Below are positions 25,701-35,266 of a stretch of DNA of 64,000 nt, one piece after another. Position 1 is the first letter of the stretch. Each line of letters starts with the position of its first letter. Position numbers and translations under genes: made by a program. The notes beneath the pieces were generated by a model. That model was not told the DNA's origin. It was given only the letters and a program-made list of their open reading frames with translations, and did no database searches. The stretch comes from an uncultured Allorhizobium sp. (GTDB lineage Bacteria > Pseudomonadota > Alphaproteobacteria > Rhizobiales > Rhizobiaceae), in assembly GCA_958439205.1 (NCBI GenBank), contig OY288189.1:3549001-3613000 (forward strand). The letters run 5' to 3'.

Positions 25701-27896
25701 ATGAATACAACACAGCATTCCCCCTCACCTCGTCTGCGTTTCCGTCGCCTTGCCCTTTGCACGGCCTCTGCGTTGACGCTGATCATGAGCCTTGGCATCG
25801 CTGGTCCCGCACAGGCGGACGTTGTGGTCAACCGCGACCTATCCGTCTTGCTTTACAGGGGGTACCTGGGAAATCTTATCGGCTTCACAGTATCGCCAAG
25901 CGGTATCGGCTCCAGCACCGGCTACTCGATCTACCCGAATAGCAACCAACTTTCCGCCGGACCAAACACGATCACCACCCCCTCGAATGATCTTGATGCG
26001 ACCGCAATCAGCGGCGACGGAAGCACCGTGGTCGGTCATGAGTTGATTAACACCGAGACCCGCCGTCTTTTCGTCTGGTCACAAGCTGACGGGTTGACCT
26101 ACGCGGGCACCGATGCGGTTAGCTACACATTCGACCTGCAGCACGTCAGCGACGATGGTTCGGCGGTGGCAGGCACGAACCGCACCATCAATCCTACGGC
26201 GTTCTACTGGCATAAAGGTGACACGACGATCACCAATCTCGGCACTCTCGGTGGCAATCAATCCAATGCTGAAGCACTGAGCGGCGATGGCAGCACGGTC
26301 GTTGGCTGGTCCTATAACGTCGACGAGGTGCCGCAAGCGTTCGTCTGGAAACGCGACGGCGGCGGGATGGTCGGCATCGGCGTTCCTGACGGCCAAGCTG
26401 AAACCTTCGCCACTCATGTCAGCTTCGACGGCAGTGTCGTTGGCGGTGACCTGTATAACGCATCGGGCGCTCGCGCCTTTCGCTGGACGGCTCAGACGGG
26501 CCTGACCGACCTCGGCGCTCTCGTTGATGACGGTCAAACTAGTCTCCAAGCAATGAACCGGGACGGCAGTGTCCTGGTCGGGTACTCCACAGGTGCATCG
26601 GGCGGTGCGCGGGCGTTCCGCTGGGCCAATGGCGCGATCGGGGATCTCCAAGCGCCAGGTTTCATCAATTCATTTGCACGCGGCGTCAGCGACGACGGCG
26701 CAGTCGTCATCGGCAATGTCAGCATGCTTGACCCCAGTGGTGCCCAAGGGCCGGAAGGTCCCGTGATCCTCAACCGCGGGTTCCGCTGGACCAATGAGAG
26801 CGGCATGATCACCGTCGATCAATGGCTCCGCGACAATGGGGTCACCCTGGCGCAAGACATCACAAGCGAGGCCAAGGCCGTTTCTGCCGATGGCGAAACC
26901 GTTTTTGGCCGGCTTGCGGCTAGCGACGGCTATTACATCGCCCATGTCGATGCTGATACGGCAGGCGTCGTCGATGTCACAGACTACGTCACCTCGGCCG
27001 CACAGACGAACTCCGTCGCCATCGGCCTCCAGACCTCTAGCGCCAGCACGGTCATGTTCGGTGCCCAGGGCAGCCCGATGCGCAATCTGCTCGACGTCGG
27101 CCGCCGCTCCGTCTGGAGCACCGTCGACACCGGTTATGACAGCGGCACAAAGTCGGAAGGCGCACTGGCGCTCGGCGATTTCGGCTTCGGCTACGGCCTG
27201 ATGGACAGTGTTACCGTGCGCCTGCAGGGTGGCGTGACCTATACGGATCAGGATCTCTATGATGGGGGCGATTTCCAGGCCCGCAGCTGGTACGTGGCGC
27301 CCGAAATCACCGCCAACCTGCTCGGCGATCTCTATCTGACGGTCGGTGGCCTCTATGGTCGCGGCGAACTCGACATCAACCGCGGTTATCTGAACGGTAG
27401 CGCCCTCGACTATTCGACCGGCGAAACAGATACCGAAACGCTGGCCGGCAAGATGCGCATCGACTGGCTGAACGCGGTCAGCCTGGGCGATGCCGCCTTC
27501 ACGCCTTATCTGGCGCTGTCGCGGACTCTCGCAAAAACGGACGCCTATGTCGAAACCGGCGGCAGCTTCCCGGCAAGCCATGATGCCGTTAGCGAACACG
27601 CCACCATCGCCCGTCTCGGTGTCGATGGTGTCTACAGGCTGAACGACACCGTGACCCTGCTTGCCCGCGCCGAGGCCGCTTACCGCTTCGAAGAGCAGAG
27701 CACCGGAACGTCGACGGAAGTCGCCGGGGTCCAACTCGCTGTTGCGGGTGAAGACATCAAGCAGTTCTGGCTGCGCGGTGGTGTCGGCACCGAACTCGCC
27801 ATCGGCGGCGGCGTCGCCTCGTTCATGCTCAACGCCACAACCGAAAGCGAAGATCCCGATGTCTGGCTGCGCTCCGGATGGAAGGTCGATTTCTGA
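25701..27896 (+). CDS. Autotransporter with HAF-repeat passenger and C-terminal beta-barrel
   Basis: The product has 731 residues. A signal peptide (to about GPAQADV, residue 39) directs it to the periplasm. Residues 100-400 contain at least six HAF-type repeats, each with an SxDGSxVVG core followed by AFxW (for example ALSGDGSTVVGWS, MNRDGSVLVGYS, VSDDGAVVIGNV). Residues about 470-731 form an autotransporter beta-domain with alternating strands, ending in a C-terminal Phe (WKVDF), the usual outer-membrane signature. The passenger DNA is less GC-rich than neighbouring genes. It sits between flippase and glnE genes and ends in its own terminator, like an inserted cassette. Confidence 0.88.
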   Translation: MNTTQHSPSPRLRFRRLALCTASALTLIMSLGIAGPAQADVVVNRDLSVLLYRGYLGNLIGFTVSPSGIGSSTGYSIYPNSNQLSAGPNTITTPSNDLDATAISGDGSTVVGHELINTETRRLFVWSQADGLTYAGTDAVSYTFDLQHVSDDGSAVAGTNRTINPTAFYWHKGDTTITNLGTLGGNQSNAEALSGDGSTVVGWSYNVDEVPQAFVWKRDGGGMVGIGVPDGQAETFATHVSFDGSVVGGDLYNASGARAFRWTAQTGLTDLGALVDDGQTSLQAMNRDGSVLVGYSTGASGGARAFRWANGAIGDLQAPGFINSFARGVSDDGAVVIGNVSMLDPSGAQGPEGPVILNRGFRWTNESGMITVDQWLRDNGVTLAQDITSEAKAVSADGETVFGRLAASDGYYIAHVDADTAGVVDVTDYVTSAAQTNSVAIGLQTSSASTVMFGAQGSPMRNLLDVGRRSVWSTVDTGYDSGTKSEGALALGDFGFGYGLMDSVTVRLQGGVTYTDQDLYDGGDFQARSWYVAPEITANLLGDLYLTVGGLYGRGELDINRGYLNGSALDYSTGETDTETLAGKMRIDWLNAVSLGDAAFTPYLALSRTLAKTDAYVETGGSFPASHDAVSEHATIARLGVDGVYRLNDTVTLLARAEAAYRFEEQSTGTSTEVAGVQLAVAGEDIKQFWLRGGVGTELAIGGGVASFMLNATTESEDPDVWLRSGWKVDF

Positions 27897-27919
27897 GGCC
27901 AATATCGCGCAAGATATGC

Positions 27920-27947
27920 AAAAGCCGCCGGTCACCCGGCGGCTTTT
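27920..27947 (+). terminator. Bidirectional terminator between the autotransporter gene and glnE
   Basis: AAAAGCCGCCGG (27920-27931) pairs exactly with CCGGCGGCTTTT (27936-27947) around a 4-nt loop. The symmetric A/T flanks allow use from both sides, suiting the convergent autotransporter and glnE genes. Confidence 0.9.
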
Positions 27948-27987
27948 GTTATTCAAGTTCAGGTGCCGCCACCACGTCCCGCGCGTC

Positions 27988-30939
27988 CTAGGCCACAACC
28001 CGTGAAAACACCTTGCGCACAGCCTTGGACAGCCGTCTGATCTCAGCCTCGGCGGTCTTCATGTCAGGACTGTCGGCAGCCCGCGCCACGCGGTCGGTGA
28101 GGCCCGCCGGAACGGTCGAGGGATCGAAGGGGCCGTCGATGCAGAGCCTGATGACCTGCGAGAGATCGGTGTAAAGCTTCAAGGCTGTCAGGCAGGTGTC
28201 CAGATCATTCGGGTCGATGAGATCCCCCAAGGCCTTCAGCGCATCTGCGGTCGAGAGTTCGTTGGTCCGCACGCGATGCCCCTTCGACGGGGCCACCAGC
28301 GCCAGATATTGGGCGATGAACTCGATATCAACAAGGCCGCCGGGAATGAGCTTCAGGTCCCAGATATCCTTCGCTGGCTTCTCCTGTTCGATCAGCGCCC
28401 GCATTTCCAGAACGTCCTTGACGGTCTTCGCCTGGTCGCTCGGCGCTGCCAGCACCTCCTCGATGATCGTCTCCGCCTCCCCGATCAGGCTCTGATCGCC
28501 GGAGAGCATGCGTGCCCGTGAGAGCGCCATGTGCTCCCAGGTCCAGGCCTCCTCGCGCTGATAGCGGGCAAAGGACCTCAGCCTTGTCGCGACCGGCCCC
28601 TTGTTGCCGGAGGGGCGAAGCCGCATGTCGACTTCGTAGAGCACACCCTCCGCCGTCGGTGCCGAGAGGGCGGCGATCAGGCGCTGGGTCAGCCTCGTGA
28701 AATAGCGCACCGGATCGAGGGGCTTCGCGCCATCCGATTCCGCTGCGTCATCGTCATGCTCGTAGAGCAGGATCAGGTCGATATCGGATCCTGCCGTCAG
28801 CTCGTAGGAGCCGAGCTTGCCCATGCCGGCCAGTGCCACCCGGCCACCGGGGATCTTGCCATGGGCCGCTTCCATCTCGGCCACCACCGCCTTCAGCGCT
28901 TCGTCGATGACGAGGTCGGCGAGATCGGTGAAAGCGTGGCCGGCCTGTGCGCCGCCGATCGAGCCGGTCAGCAGGCGTATGCCGATGAGGAAGCGCTGCT
29001 CGGCGGCAAAGATGCGCAGCCGGTCCAGGATTTCCTCGTAATGCCTAGCACTCGAAAGGAAACTCTTCAGCCGCTTACCGAGATAGTCACGGGTGGGAAG
29101 TTCGACCAGAAGGCCAGGATCCAGCATGCCATCAAAGACATGCGGGCGCGCGGCAATGATCTCGGCAAGCCGTGGGGCGGCCGCCATAATGTTTACCATC
29201 AGGTCGAGAAGGGCGGGATTATTGCCAAGCAGCGAGAAGAGCTGGATGCCGGCGGGGAGCCCTGAGAGGAAATTGTCGAAGCGCAACAGCGCCTCGTCAG
29301 CGCGCCGGCTCTCACCGAAGGCTTTCAAAAGATCCGGCGTCATCTCGGTCAGCCGCTCGCGCGCCTCGACCGATTGCGTCGCCCGGTAGCGACCATAGTG
29401 CCAGGTGCGGATGACGCGGGAGATATCCTCCGGTCGCTCGAAGCCGAGCCCTTTAAGGGTCTTCAGCGTATCCGGATCGTCCTTCTGCCCGGTGAAAACG
29501 AGATTGCCGGTCGCGCTCGACAGGCCCTCTTCTTTTTCGAAGAGACGGGCGTAACGCTTCTCCACCGTCTTCAGCGCCGTTTCCAGCGCGCGGGAAAAGG
29601 CCGTCGTGTCGATGAAACCCAGCATGAAGGCGATGCGCTTCAGCTCGGCTTCCGTCTCGGGCAGCACATGGGTCTGCTCGTCATGCACCATCTGGATGCG
29701 GTGCTCGACATCGCGCAGGAACCAGTAGCAGTCGGTGAGTTCGTCCGCCGTCTGCTCGTCGATCCAGCGGGCGGAGGCGAGCGCCTTCAGCGCATCCTCG
29801 GTCGGCCGGCAGCGGAGGTCCGGCATGCGGCCGCCAGCAATCAGCTGCTGGGTCTGGGCGAAGAATTCGATCTCGCGGATGCCGCCGCGGCCGAGCTTGA
29901 CGTTGTGACCCTTTACCGCAATCGCGCCATGGCCCTTGTGAACATGGATCTGACGCTTGATCGAGTGGATGTCGGCAATCGCCGCATAATCGAGATATTT
30001 GCGGAAGACGAAGGGTACGAGTTCGCGCAGGAAGCCCTCGCCCGCCTTCAGGTCGCCGGCCACCGGCCGCGCCTTGATGAAGGCGGCCCGCTCCCAGTTC
30101 TGCCCCCGGCCCTCGTAATAGATGAGCGCTGCTTCAACCGGCACGGCAAGCGGTGTCGAACCCGGATCGGGCCTCAGCCTCAAGTCGGTGCGGAAGACAT
30201 AACCATCTGCGGTCCGCTCCTGCAGGATGCGCACGAGACGGCGCATCATCCGGCCATAGGTCTCCATGGCGTCGTCAGGATCCTTGAGGATCCCGGCTTC
30301 CGGATCGTAGAAGATCACGAGGTCGATGTCGGAGGAGTAATTCAGCTCACGGGCGCCATGCTTGCCCATGCCGAGCACGATCAACCCGCTGCCTTCGGCC
30401 GGATTGTCCCGATCCTTCAGCGTCAGCTTGCCGCCGTCATGTCCGCCGAGGAGCAGATGATCAATCGCGGCTGCCACGGCCGCATCGGCGACGGCGCTCA
30501 GCCAGGCGGTCGTGTCGCGGGCGGTAAAGACACGGGCGAGATCGGCGAGTGCCGTGAGGAAGGCGACCTTGCGCTTGGCGCGCCGCAGCCGCGCCATGAC
30601 TTCAGCCTCGGCGGGGACGGCACCGGATACGTCAGGCCGCCAGGCATGGCGCGCCTCGTCGATCGCATCGAGGATCTGCGGCTCCAGGGGCGAGGCCACA
30701 GCATCGAGCAGCAGAGAAGGCTTCAGGTTCGCGACATCGCGCAGATAGGGCGAAAGCGTGAAGGCCGAGAGTACGAAACTCCGGAGCGGACCGTCCGTCG
30801 ACAGATGCTCGGCCAGTGCCGGCTCCTGCTTGGTCAGGTCCTTGAGAAGTGCTACCGCCGCCTTCAGCTCTGTCTGGTTCAGCGGACGGATCACTCCATC
30901 GGCCACCTCGGACAATCTGCTCGTCCTGCCGTTCCCCAT
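27988..30939 (-). CDS. glnE: Bifunctional glutamine synthetase adenylyltransferase/deadenylyltransferase
   Basis: The product has 983 residues with the expected duplicated layout. The N-terminal deadenylylase nucleotidyltransferase shows GMGKHGARELNYSSDIDL, and the C-terminal adenylylase domain shows GMGKLGSYELTAGSDIDL. Each keeps the metal-binding DxD. The enzyme adds or removes AMP on glutamine synthetase in response to PII and glutamine, setting nitrogen assimilation. It lies 53 bp downstream of the histidine kinase on the same strand, so it may be cotranscribed with the kinase/regulator pair. Length and domain order are normal. Confidence 0.96.
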   Translation of the reverse strand: MGNGRTSRLSEVADGVIRPLNQTELKAAVALLKDLTKQEPALAEHLSTDGPLRSFVLSAFTLSPYLRDVANLKPSLLLDAVASPLEPQILDAIDEARHAWRPDVSGAVPAEAEVMARLRRAKRKVAFLTALADLARVFTARDTTAWLSAVADAAVAAAIDHLLLGGHDGGKLTLKDRDNPAEGSGLIVLGMGKHGARELNYSSDIDLVIFYDPEAGILKDPDDAMETYGRMMRRLVRILQERTADGYVFRTDLRLRPDPGSTPLAVPVEAALIYYEGRGQNWERAAFIKARPVAGDLKAGEGFLRELVPFVFRKYLDYAAIADIHSIKRQIHVHKGHGAIAVKGHNVKLGRGGIREIEFFAQTQQLIAGGRMPDLRCRPTEDALKALASARWIDEQTADELTDCYWFLRDVEHRIQMVHDEQTHVLPETEAELKRIAFMLGFIDTTAFSRALETALKTVEKRYARLFEKEEGLSSATGNLVFTGQKDDPDTLKTLKGLGFERPEDISRVIRTWHYGRYRATQSVEARERLTEMTPDLLKAFGESRRADEALLRFDNFLSGLPAGIQLFSLLGNNPALLDLMVNIMAAAPRLAEIIAARPHVFDGMLDPGLLVELPTRDYLGKRLKSFLSSARHYEEILDRLRIFAAEQRFLIGIRLLTGSIGGAQAGHAFTDLADLVIDEALKAVVAEMEAAHGKIPGGRVALAGMGKLGSYELTAGSDIDLILLYEHDDDAAESDGAKPLDPVRYFTRLTQRLIAALSAPTAEGVLYEVDMRLRPSGNKGPVATRLRSFARYQREEAWTWEHMALSRARMLSGDQSLIGEAETIIEEVLAAPSDQAKTVKDVLEMRALIEQEKPAKDIWDLKLIPGGLVDIEFIAQYLALVAPSKGHRVRTNELSTADALKALGDLIDPNDLDTCLTALKLYTDLSQVIRLCIDGPFDPSTVPAGLTDRVARAADSPDMKTAEAEIRRLSKAVRKVFSRVVA

Positions 30940-30991
30940 CAGCGTCTCCTCTCCCGGCCGAGATTTCTTGCGAATCTCAAACCGGAACAGG

Positions 30992-32407
30992 TTACGGCTT
31001 CATCCCGGGAAAAACCATGGTGGCCGTCAGACCCGGGTAATCGGGGTGATTGCGGGTATCGGATAAAACAAGCCGCCCGCCATGCAGGGCCATGATCGCC
31101 TCAACGAGCGACAGGCCGAGACCGGTGCCAGGCTTGGAGCGGCTCTTGTCCAGTCGCACGAAGCGTTTGACGACCTCGGCACGTTTGTCTTCGGCAATGC
31201 CGGGGCCCTGATCTGAGACCGCGATCTCAAGGCCGTCGGTCCCACGCGACACGCGCACCCGGATCTCGGAGCCTGCATCGCCCTGGCTGCCATATTTGAT
31301 CGCATTGTCGATCAGATTGGCGATCGCCTGGCCGACGAGTTCGCGATTGCCCCGCGCCGAAAGTCCCGGCGCGATCTCGCAGACCATCGTCTGCCCCGCC
31401 TCTTCCGCCACCGGCTCGTAGAGTTCGGCACTGTCAGCCGCGATCGCGGAGATGTCGATATCGGTGAGTTCAGCCGCGATCGAGCCGGCCTCGACTCGGG
31501 AGATCATCAGCAGCGCGTTGAAGGTCCGGATCAACTGGTCGGACTCGGCAATGATCGTCTCAAGGGCCGCCTTCTTGGCCTGCACATCGTCTTCGTTCAG
31601 CGCATCGGCCGCCTTGTTGCGCAGCCGCGTCAGCGGCGTCTTCAGGTCATGAGCGATGTTGTCGGAGACCTGTTTCAGGCCCTCGTTCAACTGCTCGATA
31701 CGCCCTAGCATGCCGTTCAGCGATGACGACAGCCGGTCGAACTCGTCGCCGGAGCCTGATACCGGCAGGCGCTGGGAGAGATCGCCGGAGATGATCTTCT
31801 CACTTGCCGCCGAGACCCTGTCGATGCGCTTCAAGGCATTCCGCCCGATCGCAAACCAGATGACCACCGCGCCGATCCCCATGATCAGCAGCGCCACCAT
31901 CAGTGCCTGACGCACGAGAAGCCGCAGCTTGCCCGGCTCGCCGAGATCGCGTCCGACAAGCACTCGAATGCCATTGTCCAGCATGAAGACATGACCGGTC
32001 GCGAGATGGCGCTTCACGCCTCCACTGTCGGTGTATCGCTGGTAGCGGAAGGGGAAATTGGTCCAGCCTTCCTCGTCGAAGACGCCGGGCTGCAGGGAGG
32101 CAACATTGCCGGCCAGGATCTCGCCATTGGGGCTTGCGATCACATAGAGGTTCGCGCCCGGCTGGCGGGCGCGGCGCTCCATGGTCCGCAAAAGCTGGTT
32201 GATGCCGCCGCGCTCGAAGGCACCCTGGATCTCCGTCACTTCCTGGCGCAGCGCCTCGCGCGTCTGGTTGTTCAGGATACGCTCGGCGAGCCCCGTGACG
32301 TAAAAGACAAGGAAGGCGGCGCAGAGCGCAAAGAGAATGATGTAGAGGGCCGAAAGCCGGACAGCCGTCGACTTGGCCAGCACGCCCAGGCGAGACTTCA
32401 GCCGCAT
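30992..32407 (-). CDS. HAMP-containing sensor histidine kinase
   Basis: The product has 471 residues. TM1 is at about 15-40 (LSALYIILFALCAAFLVFYV) and TM2 at about 167-190 (LMVALLIMGIGAVVIWFAIG), with a periplasmic domain of about 125 residues between them. HAMP, HisKA with the phosphoacceptor in NIAHDLKTPLTRLRN, and HATPase boxes NLIDNAIKYG, DQGPGIAE and GTGLGLSLVEAI follow. It starts 1 bp after the stop of the response regulator gene, so the two form an operon. The signal is unknown; proximity to degP suggests an envelope role (inference). Confidence 0.92.
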   Translation of the reverse strand: MRLKSRLGVLAKSTAVRLSALYIILFALCAAFLVFYVTGLAERILNNQTREALRQEVTEIQGAFERGGINQLLRTMERRARQPGANLYVIASPNGEILAGNVASLQPGVFDEEGWTNFPFRYQRYTDSGGVKRHLATGHVFMLDNGIRVLVGRDLGEPGKLRLLVRQALMVALLIMGIGAVVIWFAIGRNALKRIDRVSAASEKIISGDLSQRLPVSGSGDEFDRLSSSLNGMLGRIEQLNEGLKQVSDNIAHDLKTPLTRLRNKAADALNEDDVQAKKAALETIIAESDQLIRTFNALLMISRVEAGSIAAELTDIDISAIAADSAELYEPVAEEAGQTMVCEIAPGLSARGNRELVGQAIANLIDNAIKYGSQGDAGSEIRVRVSRGTDGLEIAVSDQGPGIAEDKRAEVVKRFVRLDKSRSKPGTGLGLSLVEAIMALHGGRLVLSDTRNHPDYPGLTATMVFPGMKP

Positions 32408-32408
32408 G

Positions 32409-33086
32409 TCAGCCTTCGTCCTTGATCATGTAGCCCGCACCGCGCACGGTCTTCAAAAGCGGGCGGTCGAAATCCTTCTCGATCTTGGAGCGCAGCCGCG
32501 AGACATGCACGTCGATGACATTGGTCTGAGGATCGAAGTGATAATCCCAGACGTTTTCGAGCAGCATGGTGCGGGTCACCACCTGGCCGGCATTCTTCAT
32601 CAAATACTCGAGCAGGCGGAATTCGCGCGGCTGCAGCAGGATCTCCTTGCCCGCGCGCTTCACCTCGTGGGAAAGCCTGTCGAGCTCAAGGTCGCCGACG
32701 CGGTAGACCATGTCCTGCTCGGGCTTGCCCTTGCGGCGGCCGAGAACCTCGACACGTGCCAGCAGTTCGGAAAAAGCGTAAGGCTTCGGCAGATAGTCGT
32801 CACCGCCGGCGCGCAGGCCCGTCACGCGATCATCGACCTGGCCAAGTGCGGACAGGATCAGCACCGGCGTGTCGATGCCGCGCTTGCGCAGCTCGCTGAT
32901 AACGGAGAGGCCATCGCGGCGCGGCAGCATGCGGTCGACGACCATCACGTCATAGGTATTCTCAGTGCCCATGAAGAGGCCGCTTTCGCCGTCGCTCGCA
33001 TGATCGGCGACAATGCCCGCCTCGCGAAAGGCCTTGGTCATATAGGCAGCGGCTTCCAGGTCGTCTTCAATAACAAGTATCTTCAT
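32409..33086 (-). CDS. OmpR-family response regulator
   Basis: The product has 225 residues from ATG 33086 (MKILVIEDDLEAA). The receiver phosphoacceptor Asp is in MVVDRMLPRRDG, and the C-terminal winged helix includes LQPREFRLLEYLMKN and TNVIDVHVSRLRSKIE. An in-frame ATG at 33168 would add 27 residues before the receiver; that is unlikely for this family. The partner kinase is immediately downstream. degP lies 179 bp upstream on the same strand behind a terminator hairpin and could be a target, as in other envelope-stress systems. Confidence 0.92.
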   Translation of the reverse strand: MKILVIEDDLEAAAYMTKAFREAGIVADHASDGESGLFMGTENTYDVMVVDRMLPRRDGLSVISELRKRGIDTPVLILSALGQVDDRVTGLRAGGDDYLPKPYAFSELLARVEVLGRRKGKPEQDMVYRVGDLELDRLSHEVKRAGKEILLQPREFRLLEYLMKNAGQVVTRTMLLENVWDYHFDPQTNVIDVHVSRLRSKIEKDFDRPLLKTVRGAGYMIKDEG

Positions 33087-33217
33087 GTGCGCGACATTAG
33101 CGTCGGCGCCTGCCACCGTATAGCCGGTTTCGCCGGACTTCGGCTGTCCTTGTTCCGCGATCCCCATGCTTCGTCCTTTCCTGAGACGTGGCGGTCGACA
33201 ACCGCCAGATACGACAA

Positions 33218-33250
33218 AGGGCGCCGCCGGTCCTCGACCGCCGGCGCCCT
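33218..33250 (-). terminator. Terminator of degP
   Basis: On the minus strand AGGGCGCCGGCGGTC pairs with its downstream complement (33250-33236 with 33232-33218) with one mismatch and a 3-nt loop. The 3' arm is followed by TTTGTCG. It lies 15 bp after the degP stop. Confidence 0.75.
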
Positions 33251-33264
33251 CCGTCAGATCACAA

Positions 33265-34827
33265 TCAGCCCTGGGCGATGGGCAGTGCCACGAAGCGGCT
33301 ACCGCTCTCCGATTCGACCTGGAAGAGCGCCCGGGTGCGGCCGTCCTTCTTGGCCTGGTCCAGGACCTTCTGGACATCGGCGGTCGAGGAGACTTCCTGG
33401 TTATTCACCGAGGTGATCGTCTCGCCGGCCTTCAGGCCCTTGTCTGCAGCATCGCTGTCGGGATCGACATCGACGATTGCGAGGCCCTTGCCGCCGTCAG
33501 CGGGGCGAACCGAGAGGCCGAGGCCCGACAGTTCCTGCTCGGCTTCCGGAGCCGGGGCCGCATTGTTCTCGGTCTCGGCGCTTGCAGCCTGATCGGCCGG
33601 CAGTTCGCCGAGCTTGACCTTCAGTTCGGTCGCCTTGCCATCGCGCCAGACGGACACGTCGACCGTGGTGTCAGGGGCGAAGGCTGCGATGCGGCGGGCG
33701 AGATCGCGGGGATCCTTGACCGGATCGCCGTTGACGGCGGTCACGACGTCACCCTGGCGAATACCGGCCGCTTCACCGGGCGAACCGGCCTGCGGGGCGA
33801 CAACGAGGGCGCCTGAGTCTTCGGAGAGACCGAGGCTATCGGCGATGTCCTGCGTGACGGGCTGGATCTGCACGCCGAGCCAGCCACGCGACACGGTTCC
33901 GGTTTCCTTGAGCTTGGCGATAACGTCGGTCGCAACCGAAGCCGGGATGGCAAAGGCGATGCCGACATTGCCGCCCGAGGGAGAGAAGATCGCGGTGTTG
34001 ATGCCGACCACTTCGCCATTCAGGTTGAAGCCGGGACCACCAGAGTTGCCGCGGTTCACGGCCGCGTCGATCTGCAGATAGTCGTCATAGGGGCCGGAGC
34101 CGATGTTGCGGCCGCGGGCCGAGATGATACCGGCAGTCACGGTGCCGCCAAGGCCGAAGGGGTTGCCGACGGCGACAACCCAGTCACCGACGCGGACCTT
34201 CTCGTCATCTGCGAACTTCACATAGGTGAACTTGGTATCCTTGGCATCGACCTTCAGCAGGGCCAGATCGGTGCGGCTATCCTTGCCGACGAGCTTGGCA
34301 TCATATTCCTTGCCGTCGTTCATCACGATGGTGAAGGCGGCACCATCATCGATGACGTGGTTGTTGGTGACGATATAGCCGTCTTCGGAGATGAAGAAGC
34401 CGGAGCCTTGCGAGGTCGGGCGCAGGCGGCCTTCGCCACGCTCGGCACGCGGGCCACGCTCACGCGGACCACCTTCCATGCCAGGGCCACCGAATTCGCG
34501 GAAGAAGCGCTTCAGCGGGTGATCGTCCGGCAGGTCTTCAAAACTGCGACCACCAAAGTTGAACGAGTAGCCGCTTTCGTCATTCGAGGCCGGCTGCACA
34601 TTCGACTGGACGCGAACCGATACGACAGCAGGCAGAACCGCCTGCACGACATCGCCGAAGCTCGGGACCTGCGGCGCGTTCACTTCAACCGGGGCAGCAA
34701 GCGCCGGAACTGCGGCGAAGGGAGCAGCGGTCACCAGCATCATGGCGGCGAGGCCGGCTGTGGTGGAGGTCTTGAGGATCGACTTCATCGAACGACCTTT
34801 GTTCTCGGACATTTGATCTACCTTCAT
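33265..34827 (-). CDS. degP: Periplasmic Do-like serine protease/chaperone
   Basis: The product has 520 residues from ATG 34827. ATG 34812 is equally plausible, with AAGGTAG five bases before it. The signal peptide ends near PALAAP (residue 46). The trypsin-like triad is His157 (TNNHVID), Asp187 (RTDLALL) and Ser262 (GNSGGP). Two PDZ domains follow at about 305-390 and 425-515. It degrades or refolds misfolded envelope proteins. A Pro/Gly/Arg-rich loop (about 112-136, GGPRERGPRAERGEG) lies in the LA-loop position and is larger than usual. Confidence 0.94.
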   Translation of the reverse strand: MKVDQMSENKGRSMKSILKTSTTAGLAAMMLVTAAPFAAVPALAAPVEVNAPQVPSFGDVVQAVLPAVVSVRVQSNVQPASNDESGYSFNFGGRSFEDLPDDHPLKRFFREFGGPGMEGGPRERGPRAERGEGRLRPTSQGSGFFISEDGYIVTNNHVIDDGAAFTIVMNDGKEYDAKLVGKDSRTDLALLKVDAKDTKFTYVKFADDEKVRVGDWVVAVGNPFGLGGTVTAGIISARGRNIGSGPYDDYLQIDAAVNRGNSGGPGFNLNGEVVGINTAIFSPSGGNVGIAFAIPASVATDVIAKLKETGTVSRGWLGVQIQPVTQDIADSLGLSEDSGALVVAPQAGSPGEAAGIRQGDVVTAVNGDPVKDPRDLARRIAAFAPDTTVDVSVWRDGKATELKVKLGELPADQAASAETENNAAPAPEAEQELSGLGLSVRPADGGKGLAIVDVDPDSDAADKGLKAGETITSVNNQEVSSTADVQKVLDQAKKDGRTRALFQVESESGSRFVALPIAQG

Positions 34828-35095
34828 CTGTTCTTCTGACTGGAGCCGCCGGACAACCCGGCGGTGGGAAGCGGTGGATGACGAGAGATATAGGAGCTGT
34901 CAGGTTACGGCGAACTGTACGGCAGATGAATTCTTCGTAATCTTTGGTGCCGTACAAGCCGGGCGCCTCAACAAGGCGATGAACCGATTGTCCTGAGCCT
35001 CCAAGACGCCGGAAAACCCTGATCTATTTTAATGACTTACCGAGGAATGTGGAAAAGCGACCTGATCAAGGTTATGTTACTGACGAGGTGAACAG

Positions 35096-35266
35096 ATGGA
35101 CAAGACCAGCGTCGACAAAAAGCCTGCCGAACCTGTCATGCCCGCGCCGACAAAACGTCAGGCGCGCCAGCATTCGCATGGGCAGAATGTGAGGCCAGAT
35201 GCCGAGGAAGTCGCTCGGCTCGAGCACGAGCGGCACAAGCATCTCATGGATCTACTCGCCAAGTGA
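35096..35266 (+). CDS. Putative antitoxin of a Doc-type TA pair, 56 aa
   Basis: This frame is too short for routine gene callers. It starts MDKTSVDKKPAEPVMPAPTK, is strongly basic and helical, and ends KHLMDLLAK. GAGGTG lies five bases before ATG 35096. Its TGA overlaps the GTG of the Doc-like frame (GTGA at 35263-35266), the standard antitoxin-toxin coupling. No known antitoxin fold is recognised; the role is inferred from position. The reading frame is intact although the toxin is broken. Confidence 0.6.
   Translation: MDKTSVDKKPAEPVMPAPTKRQARQHSHGQNVRPDAEEVARLEHERHKHLMDLLAK

Noticed and set aside
32409..33377. A 322-residue response regulator.
   Set aside because: The first 97 residues are Arg/Pro-rich shadow sequence including the degP terminator; the receiver domain begins at ATG 33086.
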